Shown: positions 10,873 to 22,900, counted from the stretch's first letter. The stretch is DNA of 64,000 bases from Clavulina sp. PMI_390 (GCA_015039315.1 WIDE01000005.1:648833-712832), one strand, 5' to 3'. Notes: generated from the sequence alone by a model not told the origin. Numbers and translations: made by a program.

Positions 10873-12275
10873 ATGGACGCAACGTCGCAGCTTCAGTTTC
10901 ACCCCAGGTACATCCCTCACACAGCTCTGACATTCACGATGACGGCCGTGTTTGATATCCTCGTTGCACCAAAAACCCTTCTTGATAGCTTCTCTACTCT
11001 TTATACTAAAATCGTTGACTCCAATGCCGGCGACTCCACCAGCCGAATCCATCCACGTCTGAAGGTCACTCAAAAGGACCAGAATGTTTCAGCTATCTTG
11101 CCTCCAGGTCCTATTTCATGCTCTGTGAAGAGGGCTCTCATGGCATCTCGAGCCATCCGTGCGCCCCAGCGGTCATCAAGTAAGGGCAAGCAGGTAGACA
11201 CGACTGAGACCAATGCTACGGTACGCTAGTCTCATCTCCCGCCTCATCAATAACTAAACTTACTACTTTCATGTAACAGCCCACTCATTCTTCATATGCG
11301 TGCCCATCGAGCTCCCACCCCAATGCAACGATAACCGTCCTCAGTGTCAGCTATCATTCTCCCTCTGAAGCTGAGATTCAGGACCTTCCCACTCATATCC
11401 AGACCACATGGCGGGAACCATTCATCGCAAAGCTCGTCGAAGACATGAAGTGTCATAAATTTGGCCGCCGTCGGCACTCACTTCAAGGATTCGACCTCAT
11501 GTACCGCATCGACCTCCTCCCAGAAATACTTTCGCTCGCTTCTCGACGCTTCAACGGCGAGCTCCCGTTAAGGGAGTCTTATGCCGTGCCGACCCTCGAG
11601 AGAATCCTACTTTATACGAAGATCTGGATATCCTTTTCGCGCGAAGACGGCGACGCTTCTTCTCCTGTTACTCCTGACTTTAAGCGGGCTTCGTCGCCAA
11701 CTCCGAGTAGCAGCAGCAGTACTACTACCACCTCTACATCCACGTTGGTGGGAGATGACGACGAGGTCGTACGCTCCAAACGCCCCGCCATGGGCGGCAA
11801 ACGCGTCTCCTTTGCAGAGGAGCCAGAGGTTCGATACTTCGACGAGTCACCGCAGCGCACTGAGGCGGAAGAAATCCTCGCAGCTTACATAGCAGAGTTG
11901 TACAGGGAGGAGTGGGAGGCAAACGAGCTAGAGGCTCTTATGATGGAGATAGAGATGGATGACGATGCGCCAGAGGAAATGCCCCCTTATCATTCAGAAA
12001 TCATTGGCGCTCAAGCTGGTACCGACTCTTGCGAGGAGGTCTCGGGCCGCTCACTCGAGACAGCCTCTCAAGCATCAGCAAACCGCGGTGATTGGACCGT
12101 CGATTGTGACTCGTTCTGGAGGAATAGATGCACTGCCGTGCCTTGGGAAGCTCAAACCGCCGGCCTTGGCGCTCCCCTGCCTATCCCTGCTCGAGTCCGA
12201 CGGGGCTGGACTGGGTCGTTCGGAGATCAGTTGGAGCGCGAATCCAACGTTGTGGGAGCTACTCCGATACGTTGA
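10873..12275 (+). CDS. Unknown protein with RVSF (PP1-docking-like) motif
   Basis: Two exons (10873-11220, 11280-12275) give 447 residues. I do not recognise the family. Residues about 150-220 look folded (ITVLSVSYHSPSEAEI, RREPFIAKLVEDMK-like helices, LPEILSLASRRFNGELP, VPTLERILLYTKIWISF). After a Ser/Thr-rich linker comes GGKRVSFAEEPEVRYFDESP, a good match to the RVxF docking motif for protein phosphatase 1, followed by an acidic helical stretch and a Trp-containing C-terminus. Binding PP1 is inference from the motif only. An alternative start is ATG 10939 (MTAVFDILV), since the DNA just before it could be a 5' UTR intron. The gene faces MIC19 convergently. Confidence 0.6.
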
Positions 12276-13158
12276 TCACAGCATGAGAAGGCGAGGAGTA
12301 ATCGGGCCAATGTCAGCTCTCGGGATGCCGATCCGTCTGCCCGTCCTTCGCTCCATCCGTGTCGGTCGGGTTAGACAAAGCTGTGGTGCGTGCGCGCGTG
12401 AGAAGCGACAGGTAGCTTTGGGTTATCCATCCGCGCAGTTCCATAGATATCTGCAGTATGAGCAACGAGATGTGTTGGCGAATCTCACTTTGTAGTAGTA
12501 CAGTTATGATGCGACTTTTCATCATTAACGCCACACAAAAAAGGATTTTCGAGATCGCGATAGACGATCGATACGATTCATTAGAAAGGGCTGGGTGTAA
12601 ACGTATACAGAGATTGGCTGACTGGGTCGCGAAGAAAGGCTAGATGAAGTGACGCTCCTTGTCCCTGCAAACCTCGCACGGAGAAGTCCTTACCAACGAC
12701 GCCGCATCAGTATTTTCATTTACCGTATCATCAAGCTTGTCCAATTTACGGGGCTCTGGAGCGATAGTGAGCGTTTAGAAAGAAGAAGAAGGAATGTAGA
12801 GTTGCCTGAGGACGTGAGCAGTAGTGACCTCATACCCTGGGACTAGTAACGTTCCATCTTTTGTATGAGACTTGGGCAAATCGTGAGGCGGCCCCTCTGC
12901 CCCGAGGAGGTACTGACGCCCCCAGTCTCGGAGCTTGACTCCAGGCACAGAGAAATGACAGGAGAATAGAATAAGTTCCGCTGTCCAAGATAATCTGCAG
13001 GGTGGTGAGCGCGAATGAAACCGGCGTTCTTAGTACCGTGCCGGTGGACCTTCCCGACCAGATCCCCTCCCCCTCGTCCATCCATCCATCTTATCCATCT
13101 ATCACAGTTTCACAAAACGCAAACGATGCAGATCAGGGAGAGATGACTAGGACTTGCT
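12276..13158. other. 3' flanks between convergent genes
   Basis: 883 bp between two stop codons. Short open frames on both strands lack splice signals and known motifs, so I call none of them. Confidence 0.4.
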
Positions 13159-13907
13159 CTATGCACGCAATGAATCTACAAAGGCCTTCTCGACCTGGGC
13201 AACGGACCGCTTGAACCGATCAACACTGTCGACACAGTCTAGTGGCCGGGTGGGATTTGACCTGCGGAACGGTGGGCAACGCCAGTGTCAATCAATCATC
13301 AGCGAAATGACGATCTAGAGAAAGGGGGCGAGAGAGACGGGATACGCAACTGGTAGCATTGAATGACCGCCTCCTTGGCGTCTCTGACCTCAGGGTACTC
13401 GTCTAGTTGCCGTCGTTGGTGGAACCGCTCGACCTTGCGCTGCACCTCCTCCAGCTCGCTCTGCAGTGCGACACTGCTTGCCAGGTTCTTCGCTTCCACC
13501 TCCCCATCAGCCGACTCGACCACCTGTTCTGCCTCGCCGTCCGCCTCGCCGCCTTTGGCCAGTGCGGTTTCGCGGTCCAGGTTCTCGCGCTCAAGAGCAG
13601 CTTCGATCTGTTCCCGCACTGACTGCTCCTCTGCCTGGAGCCGTTCGAGCTCGGCTGCTATCCGAGCTCGTACATGCGCATCTAGAGTACCCTGGCGGTG
13701 TGCACTTGTCTCTGGTGATGATACATTCACATCCTCCAAGTGGTTCACGAGGTCTTGGGAGAACTAGGAAGAGGAAAGTCTTAATGAGCCTAAAAGAACA
13801 ATGCAGAGAGTTGGATTCGGCTGAAAAATTGGTCATACAGAAATGGGTCGCGAGCTGGAGAAGACACGCTCGTCATCTGAACCAGACGTGGACTGCTGGG
13901 CGCCCAT
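13159..13907 (-). CDS. MIC19: MICOS complex subunit MIC19
   Basis: Peripheral inner-membrane subunit of the MICOS complex, which shapes crista junctions. Three exons (13839-13907, 13351-13763, 13159-13261) give 194 residues. It starts MGAQQST, a classic N-myristoylation signal as in yeast and animal Mic19. Next come FSQDLVNHLED and a long charged coiled coil with repeated ELERLQAEEQ- and ALERENLDRE-type heptads. It ends with a CHCH-like element: Cys-X10-Cys in CYQSNPTRPLDC, then DRFKRSVAQVEKAFVDSL. The same C-X10-C spacing occurs in yeast Mic19. Intron 2 uses the weak donor GTTGCG, the only choice that keeps the cysteine motif in frame. Confidence 0.87.
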
Positions 13908-15244
13908 ATTTTGCTTTTGGCGGAAACTGAACAGGATGTTCAAGTCAGCATTTCTCACGCCCGTCACTGGTTTCCCTCCCCCCAATGGACACTGCCTGGC
14001 AGCGCATGCACTCAAGCATGTCGGGGTTTTCGACACCACCACATTTGGAAATGGAATTGGCGATGGGATAAATGCTTCTACCTCCGCGGCACTGGTTGGT
14101 CGGTTTACATGGACCGAAGTGGCAGCAACTATTGATGCTCAGGATGATGTGTATCAAGCGTATTGAGTCTGGGAAGGGAAGGTGGGGGGAGGACACGGGA
14201 CCAGCGGAGAAAGGTCAGAAGTGAATCCGGGAAGTCGCTTTTCTGGGTGGATGTACATTTGTGCCTAGATGCTCAGCAGATCTCGATCACGGCCTCCCGT
14301 CCCGCCCTGGTCGGACACGGGCTTGCAATTGGGCTGCGCAACTCACCTACTCACTCATCGCTATCGACAACTTCGGTGATGCAAACCATGGAGCAGGAAA
14401 ATGAAGCGAGAGAAGATCTCATTGCAATTTGCTGGAAGTACGGAAGGGGGTCGGCAGCTCTCCTTATGCAACAACAATATGCAGACTTCTCAGCAACACC
14501 TTGTGCGACAGGGCCTCCTCCCCCCTCGTGTGTTCGTGGATGTTCGTTTGTTCGGCAACGATGACAACCTCCCGATCACTGATAACCATCGCCCCGTCGG
14601 CCGTATTGACCACGAGGGGAAGGAAGAACGTACAGCAGACCCATGCAGTTGGTTACGCGCAAAGTCGGGGCCCCCGCGTGATAATGGCTGGATGCTATAA
14701 AATCGATCCTCCCCACCCCTCCACCAATATAATAAAGTTTGAGTCTGTGCAGTCATAAGACTCTTGTCCCCCGCCTCCCCCGCTTTTTTTTCGAACCTGT
14801 GCGCTTCAGCCCCCGTCCCCTCTCTCTAGCGTCAGTGCGTCAAGCCGTCGGAGCAGCAAATCCACCAACAACACCCCTGGAGGACGGCGAATCATAGCGC
14901 TTGTGAAAAGTCACAAGCCTTGAGCAAAAGGTCACCGATCGGCTTTCGCCCCAACTGGGAAATCATCGTGCTCTCAAGCTCTACAAATACAACAACATCG
15001 TAATACTTTTTTTCTCGTCAGCTTCGCGCCCCTCGATCGCCCCTTCCCTCCCCTTTATTCCCCTACCACCACCTTATCGGTCCTCTCCCGTCCCGACCGC
15101 ATCGGTTGGTCATTGCGTGCTTGCTGTGGCTGCTGTCGTTGAGCTCGTCCATAAAGCTCTATCCATCCTCGCGCTCTTCCCCACATTCTCAAACCCCTCT
15201 CCCAACTTTGAACCAATTTGTCATAACCCCCGCCTCACCAAAGC
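13908..15244. other. Divergent upstream region, MIC19 / unknown Ser-rich gene
   Basis: 1.3 kb between divergent starts. From about 14760 to 15240 it is strongly pyrimidine-rich (many CCCC/CTCTC runs), typical of a fungal promoter and 5' UTR. I found no gene; open frames at 14163-14760 overlap in several frames and lack domain signal. Confidence 0.4.
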
Positions 15245-16350
15245 ATGGCGTCATCTCTGTACGATTCTCTCCTCGAGGTGCGTTGCGCATCCTTTGTCCC
15301 CATGCGTCCCCTCGCCGAGCATGTGTTGGCCCCCAAAATATGCATCTCAAGGCTGACGGCTGTGTCATTACGTTATAGCTCGAAACGAAGACAGGCTACC
15401 TTTACTGGCACCAGCCTGCACCTGATCCATCCAACTCCCCGAGCGCTTACCTCAACGCGCTAGACGACGAGGTGGTCTACAACAATAACGACGACGAGGA
15501 CGAAACAAAGCCACATTCCCCAGCCGCACCGCGGCATTTCAGCATCCCACCCTCACCCTCATCATCATCCTCATCTTCGTCCTCATCCCACCTTTCCGAT
15601 TCCCACACCCAATCCTATTCCACCGTCCACTCCCAGTCTCAGTCAGCTGCACGACGACCGGCATTGGACGACAAGCATTCCCATTCATACGAGTCGTATC
15701 GCTATCCCTACCCTCTCCCACACTCATCCATTCTTGGAGAGAACATCTACTACCGAACCCACGGCTCCAATAATGAAACCCCTTCTCTCTCGCGTGCGCA
15801 GCTCGGTAAGCGGCCCATGCCCTATCCTTCTCCTTCCTCGAATGCTTGCCTATCGCAACTCGATGCGATCGACGCTTTTGACATGGCGCGCGCAACGTAT
15901 TACGAACTACTGGATTGGCGGACCGACCTGACAAATCAGGCCGATGATATTGGGCTTTCCGCCGGGATGCTTTCATTACCTGAATCAGACTTTGAGCTCT
16001 TGTCGACCTTCGAGCAGTTTGGAAATATGAGCGAGGGGGCGGCGCTATTACATGCTGAGATGCGCCGCGTCAACGCCGCAATCGTCAAGCAGGCGCAGGT
16101 CATGCAGCACTGGGCCAAAATCGTTGCGCGCCCGAGCAGGGGGATGCGATCCCGCTCTTCTCGCCATCCGCGCTCATTCTCCACTTCATCGTCTGCGTCA
16201 TCATCCACGTCATCATCAGCAGCATCATCACGAGCGTCGTCGGAACGACCATCCCCGCGTCCCGCCTTCCTCTCACACTCGTCATCACGCACAAGCTCAC
16301 CACCGCCGCCAGACCCTACACAGGGGCTCGAGGCGTACTTTTCGCCATGA
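15245..16350 (+). CDS. Unknown Ser-rich protein
   Basis: Two exons (15245-15277, 15379-16350) give 334 residues starting MASSLYDSLLE, then LETKTGYLYWHQPAPDP. The family is not recognised. There is an acidic Asn/Asp stretch near residue 45, a long Ser/His/Tyr-rich disordered region, a predicted helical core at about 185-270 (QLDAIDAFDMARATYYELLD, FELLSTFEQFGNMSEGAALL, VKQAQVMQHWAKIVARP) and a Ser-Arg-rich tail rich in proline. No signal peptide or membrane segment. The helical core may be a protein-interaction module; this is inference. Confidence 0.6.
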
Positions 16351-17033
16351 GCCCTCGCTTCCGTGTCTGCGTGTACATGCGTGCGTGTGTGTGATATGTT
16401 TTATTATATGACGATGACGACGAGACTAGGCGAGCGAAGTAGGGAGGGACGTAATGCATGCGCACCCACCCCGTGCTAACCATCTCGGTTACCTTGACTT
16501 CGTTCGCCAAACGAAACGTTCCGCTTTAGCTTAAGCTTTGAGAATGACAAATGTATGGCTCCCACTCACGCAACTCGGCATTATTCTTTTTCGCATCTTA
16601 GCATTGTAATATTAATGTTACTGTTATCAGACTTACATGTGTGTAGCTACCTTACGTGCCTATATCTATCTGCAATCCAACTTTTTGCTTTCTGACTCAT
16701 TTGGACTGCTTCCGTTGCATACGATTGGGTGGGTAGCTGGTCGACTGAATCAGTATAGCCTAAATCCGAAAGAACTTTCAGAGAGTTTCGGGTACGGGTA
16801 TGTTCAAGCCGTGGCTCTCGCGACGACCGGGCGCCGCGCTCGGAAGGAGGGTCGGATGATGAATCATCCTTGCACAGTCCTCCTCCACTTACTTACTCTA
16901 CTTCTGTTGCCATGGAAGAAAACAGCATGTTCTGCTCGGCTGCAATACCAAGACCTGGCGAGCGATGAAGAAGCGGTGTTCATGCTTCGTGATCGAGCCT
17001 TGTTTATATAACCCATGTGGCGAGATTTGTCCC
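16351..17033. other. 3' flank and spacer
   Basis: No gene recognised. The sequence becomes AT-richer after 16500. Confidence 0.4.
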
Positions 17034-17404
17034 GCCCCCGACACCGATACGGGCAGCGTGAATGGGCAAGTATGGAGGACGGCGATGCGGTGGGCGGCTT
17101 TCACAGTATACTTTCCGAGGTGCAGCCTACGGTACAAGCTGATATCCGTCCCGGAGGGGATCGTCATGAAACCTCATGCAAGATTCGGAATCCCTCACCG
17201 TCATCTTCATCCCGGGCGACTTGCTATATTTGTCCACCGCTCGTATTGGGTACCTCGCTATTTCGCAGAACTTTCCTCTTGACCGCCTCGTATAAACCGC
17301 CCTGTTCGATCTCTTGAGCTCTCAACAGCTCTCGGAACTTTTGTCGGAGGACATTCTTGAGGCAGTCGAGCGCCATGGCGTGTATCATCAGCAAGCGGGC
17401 TAAT
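17034..17404 (+). pseudogene. Possible decayed gene fragment of unknown family
   Basis: Three stretches in different frames have protein-like composition and follow each other in order: MEDGDAVGGFHSILSEVQP with VQADIRPGG (17070-17170), SLTVIFIPGDLLYLSTARIG with AISQNFPLDRLV (17180-17292), and ALFDLLSSQQLSELLSEDIL with EAVERHGVYH (17301-17404). Joining them needs a frameshift near 17170 and passing a TAA stop at about 17293; I see no splice sites that do this. It looks like the 3' part of a gene undergoing decay, ending just before the inverted repeat. Family unknown. Confidence 0.3.
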
Positions 17405-17416
17405 GTTTGCAGATGA

Positions 17417-17696
17417 CTACCACTAAGCTAAGGAGGCGAGATGTACTCTGCAGCGTTTGCAGCAGTCAGATCGTACTTTGACCTATTTAATCTGAATTTT
17501 GGGAATTTTCACACATCTCACCTCCCCCTCTCCCCCCGAAACAAACAGAGGATCAGCAGGCACTACTATACTGTTGGGCTGATTAATATAACAGATACCC
17601 TCGGTGATTTAAATGAAGTATGGGATGGCGAGAGCACTCAACATGTCACATAATCAAGGTGGAGATGGCCAAACTGACGGAGCTGGTCCATCAAGA
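17417..17696 (+). repeat. Inverted repeat, left arm
   Basis: Begins with the reverse complement of a tRNA-Thr 5' fragment (17417-17437), then a pyrimidine-rich tract (17521-17538), and ends TCCATCAAGA. Near its inner end an ATG at 17643 opens a short frame (MSHNQGGDGQTDGAGPSR) that runs on into unique interior sequence. Confidence 0.9.
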
Positions 17697-19325
17697 GATC
17701 AATTGCAATACTTTATCAAACTAGAAGGTATACTACCATGCTGTACTCAGAAGCGATTTTTTGGCTCATAGTATTGCTCAGCATAAGCAACTTGGTGTGA
17801 CATTTTGCTGGTGCCGAGATGAGCGCTTCAATAGCGTGATGATTGATCAGGACCCAGCTATGCCCAGCATTTTTCTCCTTTCTTCCACTCTGATAGTTCC
17901 ACCGCGATAGGGTGAGTCCCAAGGGACCCCCTACTGCGTTTAAACTATAGTTTCTGTGGGGTTTGACCAGTTTGGTAGTGGACTGTGGCTCTGAATGTCA
18001 TCGTCACCAACCGCAATGCAGCCACAACCAATAATCGCCATGCAGCCTACCCCGCTACTGCTGCGATCAACAATTCCGCTTCTCCCAAATAAGCTAGCCC
18101 CACTAAGGAGGCTCCTGGTATGGATCCTGATACGCCAGGGACAAATGGTAGCGGCTGACATTCGCCTCCTCTCATTCCTATCCCCGCCTCCCGCGCTTTC
18201 ATACGATCCCTGAAGTCGTCTGGTGCTACGAGTAGAGTCAATTCTAGACGCGGAATGGGTCAAATGGCCCTGATAACATCAACTCTATCTTCCTAGTCCC
18301 TTCAAGAGCGCATTCACTACCATATTTCATGCCTCTCCACTGACACACGTCCCTTTCCTCCCTGAGTAATAGCCGTCCAGTCTAGACCGTTCCAAATCGT
18401 AAAGAAATCAATCACGCACTAATTCACAGCCTCATCCTCCCTACCACCAGGTCTAATTTAGCCGGCTCGGTCGTAAGGCAGTAGGTGCCGTGCCTCAAGC
18501 CAAGCTAGCTGCGACCTCAGAGACCTTAGAGGCGTGTTCTTCATATGCAAAGAGCGGTCTGCAGAAGTTGAGCATACAGACCAACCCACAGATCAAGATC
18601 GCATCTCAACTCAGGTCAAGGGCCGCATCAACTTTGCAAGGAAAACATTACAGTGCAAATGGCGATATCTCCAACCTATTAACTTCCGCTGTGGCCGGCG
18701 GATGACGTATACCAGATTCGCATCATTGGCATCAGGCATTCTCTGAGTGTCATTGCAAAGGATTTTCGCGGCGCGAAATAGAGAGGAGGCCAGCTCCGCT
18801 TCTACGTGAGCCAAGTTCACCTAAGTTTAGCCAATAAAGCCAAGCTTGTTGAGTGGGGGCTCTGGGCCTCCTGAACCTACAATAACGTTCAGAGCCACAC
18901 TCCAATGCCGAATCACATGGAGCCTATAGAGACTACCGCCTGAGTACATTTTAGCGACCTTAAGGACTCGTAAAAGCAGTTCAGAGCCATGATAATAAAA
19001 AATGAGAAATAAATATTTGGCCGATCAAGTATTGCCCTTCTGAGACGTCTATCCCGATAAGAACTCTGGGATATACTAGATTGTATGCCTCGAACTATAT
19101 GAGCAATCGGAGTATCCCCTTCAAACACCTTATGCTAGTAGGCCTTTGGATGTGATGAAGTGCTACAATTGATCTGATGTTCCACTGGATGCCTTCAAGG
19201 TACGTCTCATGTCGTGTACATCGCTTTACCTTTTCCCATCAGCAATGCCAATGATGATGATGATGACTAGTGGCCCAGCAGAGTCGCAATGGGGCAGAAC
19301 TGTCAGGTAGCTTGGGACGGTTGGT
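17697..19325. other. Interior of inverted-repeat segment
   Basis: 1.63 kb without a convincing gene. Frames are short and broken by stops on both strands. A short ATG/GAT microsatellite lies at about 19250-19266. Nothing marks it as a known transposon. Confidence 0.5.
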
Positions 19326-19604
19326 TCTTGATGGACCAGCTCCGCCAGCTTGGGCATCTCCACCTTGATTACATGACATGTTGAGTGCTCTCGCCATCCC
19401 ATACTTCATTTAAATCACCGAGGGTATCTGTTATATTAATCAGCCCAACAGTATAGTAGTGCCTGCTGATCCTCTGTTTGTTTCGGGGGAGAGGGGGAGG
19501 TGAGATGTGTGAAAATTCCCAAAATTCAGATTAAATAGGTCAAAGTACGATCTGACTGCTGCAAACGCTGCAGAGTACATCTCGCCTCCTTAGCTTAGTG
19601 GTAG
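19326..19604 (-). repeat. Inverted repeat, right arm
   Basis: Inverted copy of 17417-17696. Its outer 21 nt are the 5' part of the intact tRNA-Thr gene. Read on the minus strand, the same short ATG frame appears (MSCNQGGDAQAGGAGPSR) and diverges from the left arm right after it, toward the interior. Confidence 0.9.
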
Positions 19605-19666
19605 AGCATCTGTCTTGTATTTTCATGCATAACAGAAGGTCGTGTGTTCAATCCACATGGGGGGCA
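19584..19666 (+). tRNA. tRNA-Thr(TGT), with 11-nt intron
   Basis: Full cloverleaf: acceptor GCCTCCT pairs with GGGGGGC (some G-U pairs), D arm GCTT-AGTGGTA-GAGC, anticodon stem TCTGT/ACAGA, T arm GTGTG-TTCAATC-CACAT, discriminator A. The anticodon TGT is at 19616-19618. An 11-nt intron (19620-19630) sits one base after the anticodon, the standard place for nuclear tRNA introns. The B box reads GGTCGTGTGTTCAATCC, close to consensus (GGTTCGANTCC type). The first 21 nt are part of the inverted repeat. Confidence 0.88.
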
Positions 19667-19671
19667 GTGGC

Positions 19672-19677
19672 TTTTTT
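19672..19677 (+). terminator. RNA polymerase III T-tract
   Basis: A run of six T starts 6 nt after the tRNA-Thr discriminator base, as expected for Pol III termination. Confidence 0.75.
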
Positions 19678-19915
19678 GCTGGCCCCTCCTCCGTCTCTCC
19701 TTCCGCTTATTTTGGGTACCCCCACCTCTAGCAGCACAATAGCGGTTCAAGGATTGTTCCTAGCATCCCAGCAGAGGCTCAAAATATGAAAATTTGATCG
19801 ATTTCCCCTGCCGTCATGCTCGCTTAGTCACCACCTGAACGTGACGCAGGCACACTTTGCACGGCTCGGGCATCTGCGACAAACTCGGCCTGAACCCAAC
19901 CCACCATTTGCACTC

Positions 19916-22900
19916 ATGGCATCTCTGGCCCTAGATAATGAGCACTCTGTAAAACGACAACGAGCTTGCGATTCATGTAGAAAGCGCAAGGTACTGTTCG
20001 GCGATATCATGTTTTACCATTGCAGGCTCTCCTTCTGCACCGTCTCCTATCTTGGCCCACCGACACTCAAAGAAACGCCCTTCTTGTACCATATGTTATA
20101 GATTCAATGCCGACCCTCTGGTGGTGACAATTCTCGATGTAAAGCCTGCGTCAACTCCAAGTCTACCTGTACCTATGTCGCAGCAAACAAACGATCTGAA
20201 CCTACTTTTGCGTACGCAAAGCAGCTGGAGGACCGAATTGAGAGCTTAGACTCCTTGCTGATAAAGGTGCGCATCTTGGGTTTGAGCATTGATTCATTGG
20301 CCGGCCCCTCTCCACCACTCAAATCTGCCCTGTGTAGTACATCACCGCCGAGAAAGAACGAGGAAGACTCCAAGGACCACCTGCGACTGCGACAATCAAA
20401 GCGCCTGTCAAGTCGGATAACCGAATGTTCAACGAGGATATACAAGTACTTGCCCATCGTCCGTATCGATCCACCAATTGTGAAGAGGTCCAACCATCTC
20501 GCCCCCGCCCCGAGTTTGAAGACTATGCGTGGAGCTCAACAGGACGACATTTTGGTGACTCGTCATGTATGTATTCCGGCGCAGCATTTAATGGGAACTC
20601 GTCAAGACTCAAAAGATTCCTCTGCTAACATATTGCCGTCTGTAGGGATCTCGCTTGTGTCCCTTGCGTACGATGTACGTGATGACGCGAGCACAGACGC
20701 GTCTCTCCCTCCGCGTCCCCCCATTCGATTCAAAGACGAGAGCGAGTACGACTGGGAGAGTGAGACGAGTTTTGAAGACAACTACTCAGTGTTTGCAAGG
20801 CTACCCGATAATGTCGAGTTGCAAAAACTACTCGACTTGTACTTCCGCCATGTTGCTCCGTTCTTCCCAATCCTGCACAAGCCCACATTAGAAGTCCAGT
20901 GCTCCGACCTCCTTCATCGCCGCGACGTATCTCAAGCTCGACTACTTCTCATGGTGTGCGCGGTCGCCTCGATGTACGACCCAGAGGCAATTCCGGCATC
21001 CAGCCCGAATCCTCCCGGTTGGCAGTATATTTCAACCATGAGGCACAAGCCGAACCAGTTCAATATCTCAGGCTCTGCACGGCTCGTGGAAGCTCAAATC
21101 ATTGCGGTGTGTAGGCTCACTTAGTCGTCTGAGTTGTCCACTTGGCTGATCGCGAAAATGTGTACAAAGCTCCAAGTGCTCTACCACTACGAAACGAAAG
21201 CTATGCATACTTCTTGGATTGTCCTTGGCTCCGGGATCCGGTTATCCCAGGAAATTGGAGTGCAGCAACATGCGTTTGCGACAAAGATGGGCCCACTAGA
21301 AGCAGAGATGTGGAAGCGTGTAACGTGGTAAGATGTCAAAGAGTTATCTCCTCTATTGCGGCAAGGTGTTGACCTCCTCATGCTTAAGGTTCTTCGTCTA
21401 CATGGATCGATCACTATGCAATATCCTTGGACAGGCAGAGCTGTTGCCTGCAGAATAGTAAGCAGAGTCGTATCCATTGGCCTGCTTGTCCTTTATCTCA
21501 CCCTTATCTCACCTGCTGTAGTATGGACCTCGATCTACCCGAGCCCACTCTCATGGAGACCAATAACGAAGAAGCCAAGACCATCGATTACTTCCGGGCC
21601 CAATTACAGCTCAGCATGCCCGTCTCATTCACCCTCCGCCTACAACGAAGTCGTCGTGCCTTGCACAAGATTTGGGGCTTTGCCTCAAAGGAGGCAGTGG
21701 TCGAAAAGACTGATGCAAAACTGGAAGATTGGTTCGCTTCTCTCCCTCCTGAATGTGCGTCCATTATGAAATCTTGTCGCGAAACATTTTGATGACTTGA
21801 TTCATTTTCCTCTCAGTGAAATGGTCACCAGAAACGGACAGCGTGGTTGCTCTGGAACGGGCGGCCGAACTTGACACCACACTTTGCTACGCCCGGCTCG
21901 TGACCCATGACCCTCTCAAGCCAGCTGCCCCCACATCCAGGATAATTCCCTTGAGCCAAGAAGACATGACGGGTCGTACTGCCATGCGTGTGATTAACGT
22001 GGTTAATGTCCTCCTCATGCGGAGTCCGGAGTATTGGTCCCTCAACATTGCTTCAGCCTTGTGTTCAAGTGCATTAGTGATCGACACTCGCCTGTGGGCC
22101 GCGGAGAAGCGAGTGGATGTGCCTCCTGAAACAGTGGAACTGCTAAAGCGTCTTCACACCTCCGCATTCCAATCTATGAACCATCTGGCTGCAAGGCACG
22201 TATGGTTTTCTCAGGTTCCATGAGCTAGCGCAGACTTATCTCGAATTCTTCTTTTACAATCATCTAGTTGGCTGCCACTCGGAACCATGTTGTAAGACTC
22301 CAATTATTGATAACGTACCCCAATATGCCGCTAATCAAGCCGGACTACAGCTTCTGCGTCAATGCCTGGGTGTATGGAACTCAATCCCGCCAACGCCCCC
22401 GTCCGCCGAAGCCAAACATCACACTCTACAATCCTCTGGACCCCGACCTGCCTCCACCTAATAGCGTCCGGTTCCAACAGTTTTTCTCTACTTCGCCGAC
22501 TCCCACAAACCATCCAACCTTCGATGGACCCTCCGTTCCTTTTTCGGATAGCACAGAGTCACTTAGGCCAGAGCTTACCAGTGTCACCACCGACCTGCGC
22601 GATCCTCCTTCACCCCCCATTAGGCATACGGACTTATACAACCATCCTTTCGCTGGTCCTGATGTTTCCCCGTTCACCAATGCGACATTCGACGTTCGCC
22701 CTTTTTTGCAACTCGATGGACCAGGACCTCAGTTTTCGTGGAAACACCCGTCGAGCGATGACGATGATTTTTCCGAGACCCCGAGTAGTGGCATAGCAGT
22801 CTCGCCCGAGCTGCATACGAAAGCGAGGTCAACAAGTGCTGATTCTCCGGAACGTCCTAGGAGAGAGTCGGATTCCATGACGCCCCCATCATCGGACGAA

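Larger units (their letters stand above)
17417..19604. mobile_element. 2.2-kb segment bounded by 280-bp inverted repeats (unclassified)
   Basis: Left arm 17417-17696 and right arm 19326-19604 are inverted copies; I found one C-run length difference and about five substitutions, all near the inner end. The outer end of both arms is the first 21 nt of a tRNA-Thr gene (acceptor stem to D loop): the right arm continues into the intact tRNA, the left arm stops there. The 1.63-kb interior holds no transposase, integrase or reverse transcriptase frame that I can see. It could be a non-autonomous inverted-repeat element or an inverted segmental duplication with one breakpoint in the tRNA gene. I see no target-site duplication. 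Confidence 0.5.

Noticed and set aside
17417..19604. Classical cut-and-paste transposon
   Set aside because: No transposase frame and no target-site duplication seen, so only an unclassified inverted-repeat segment is claimed.
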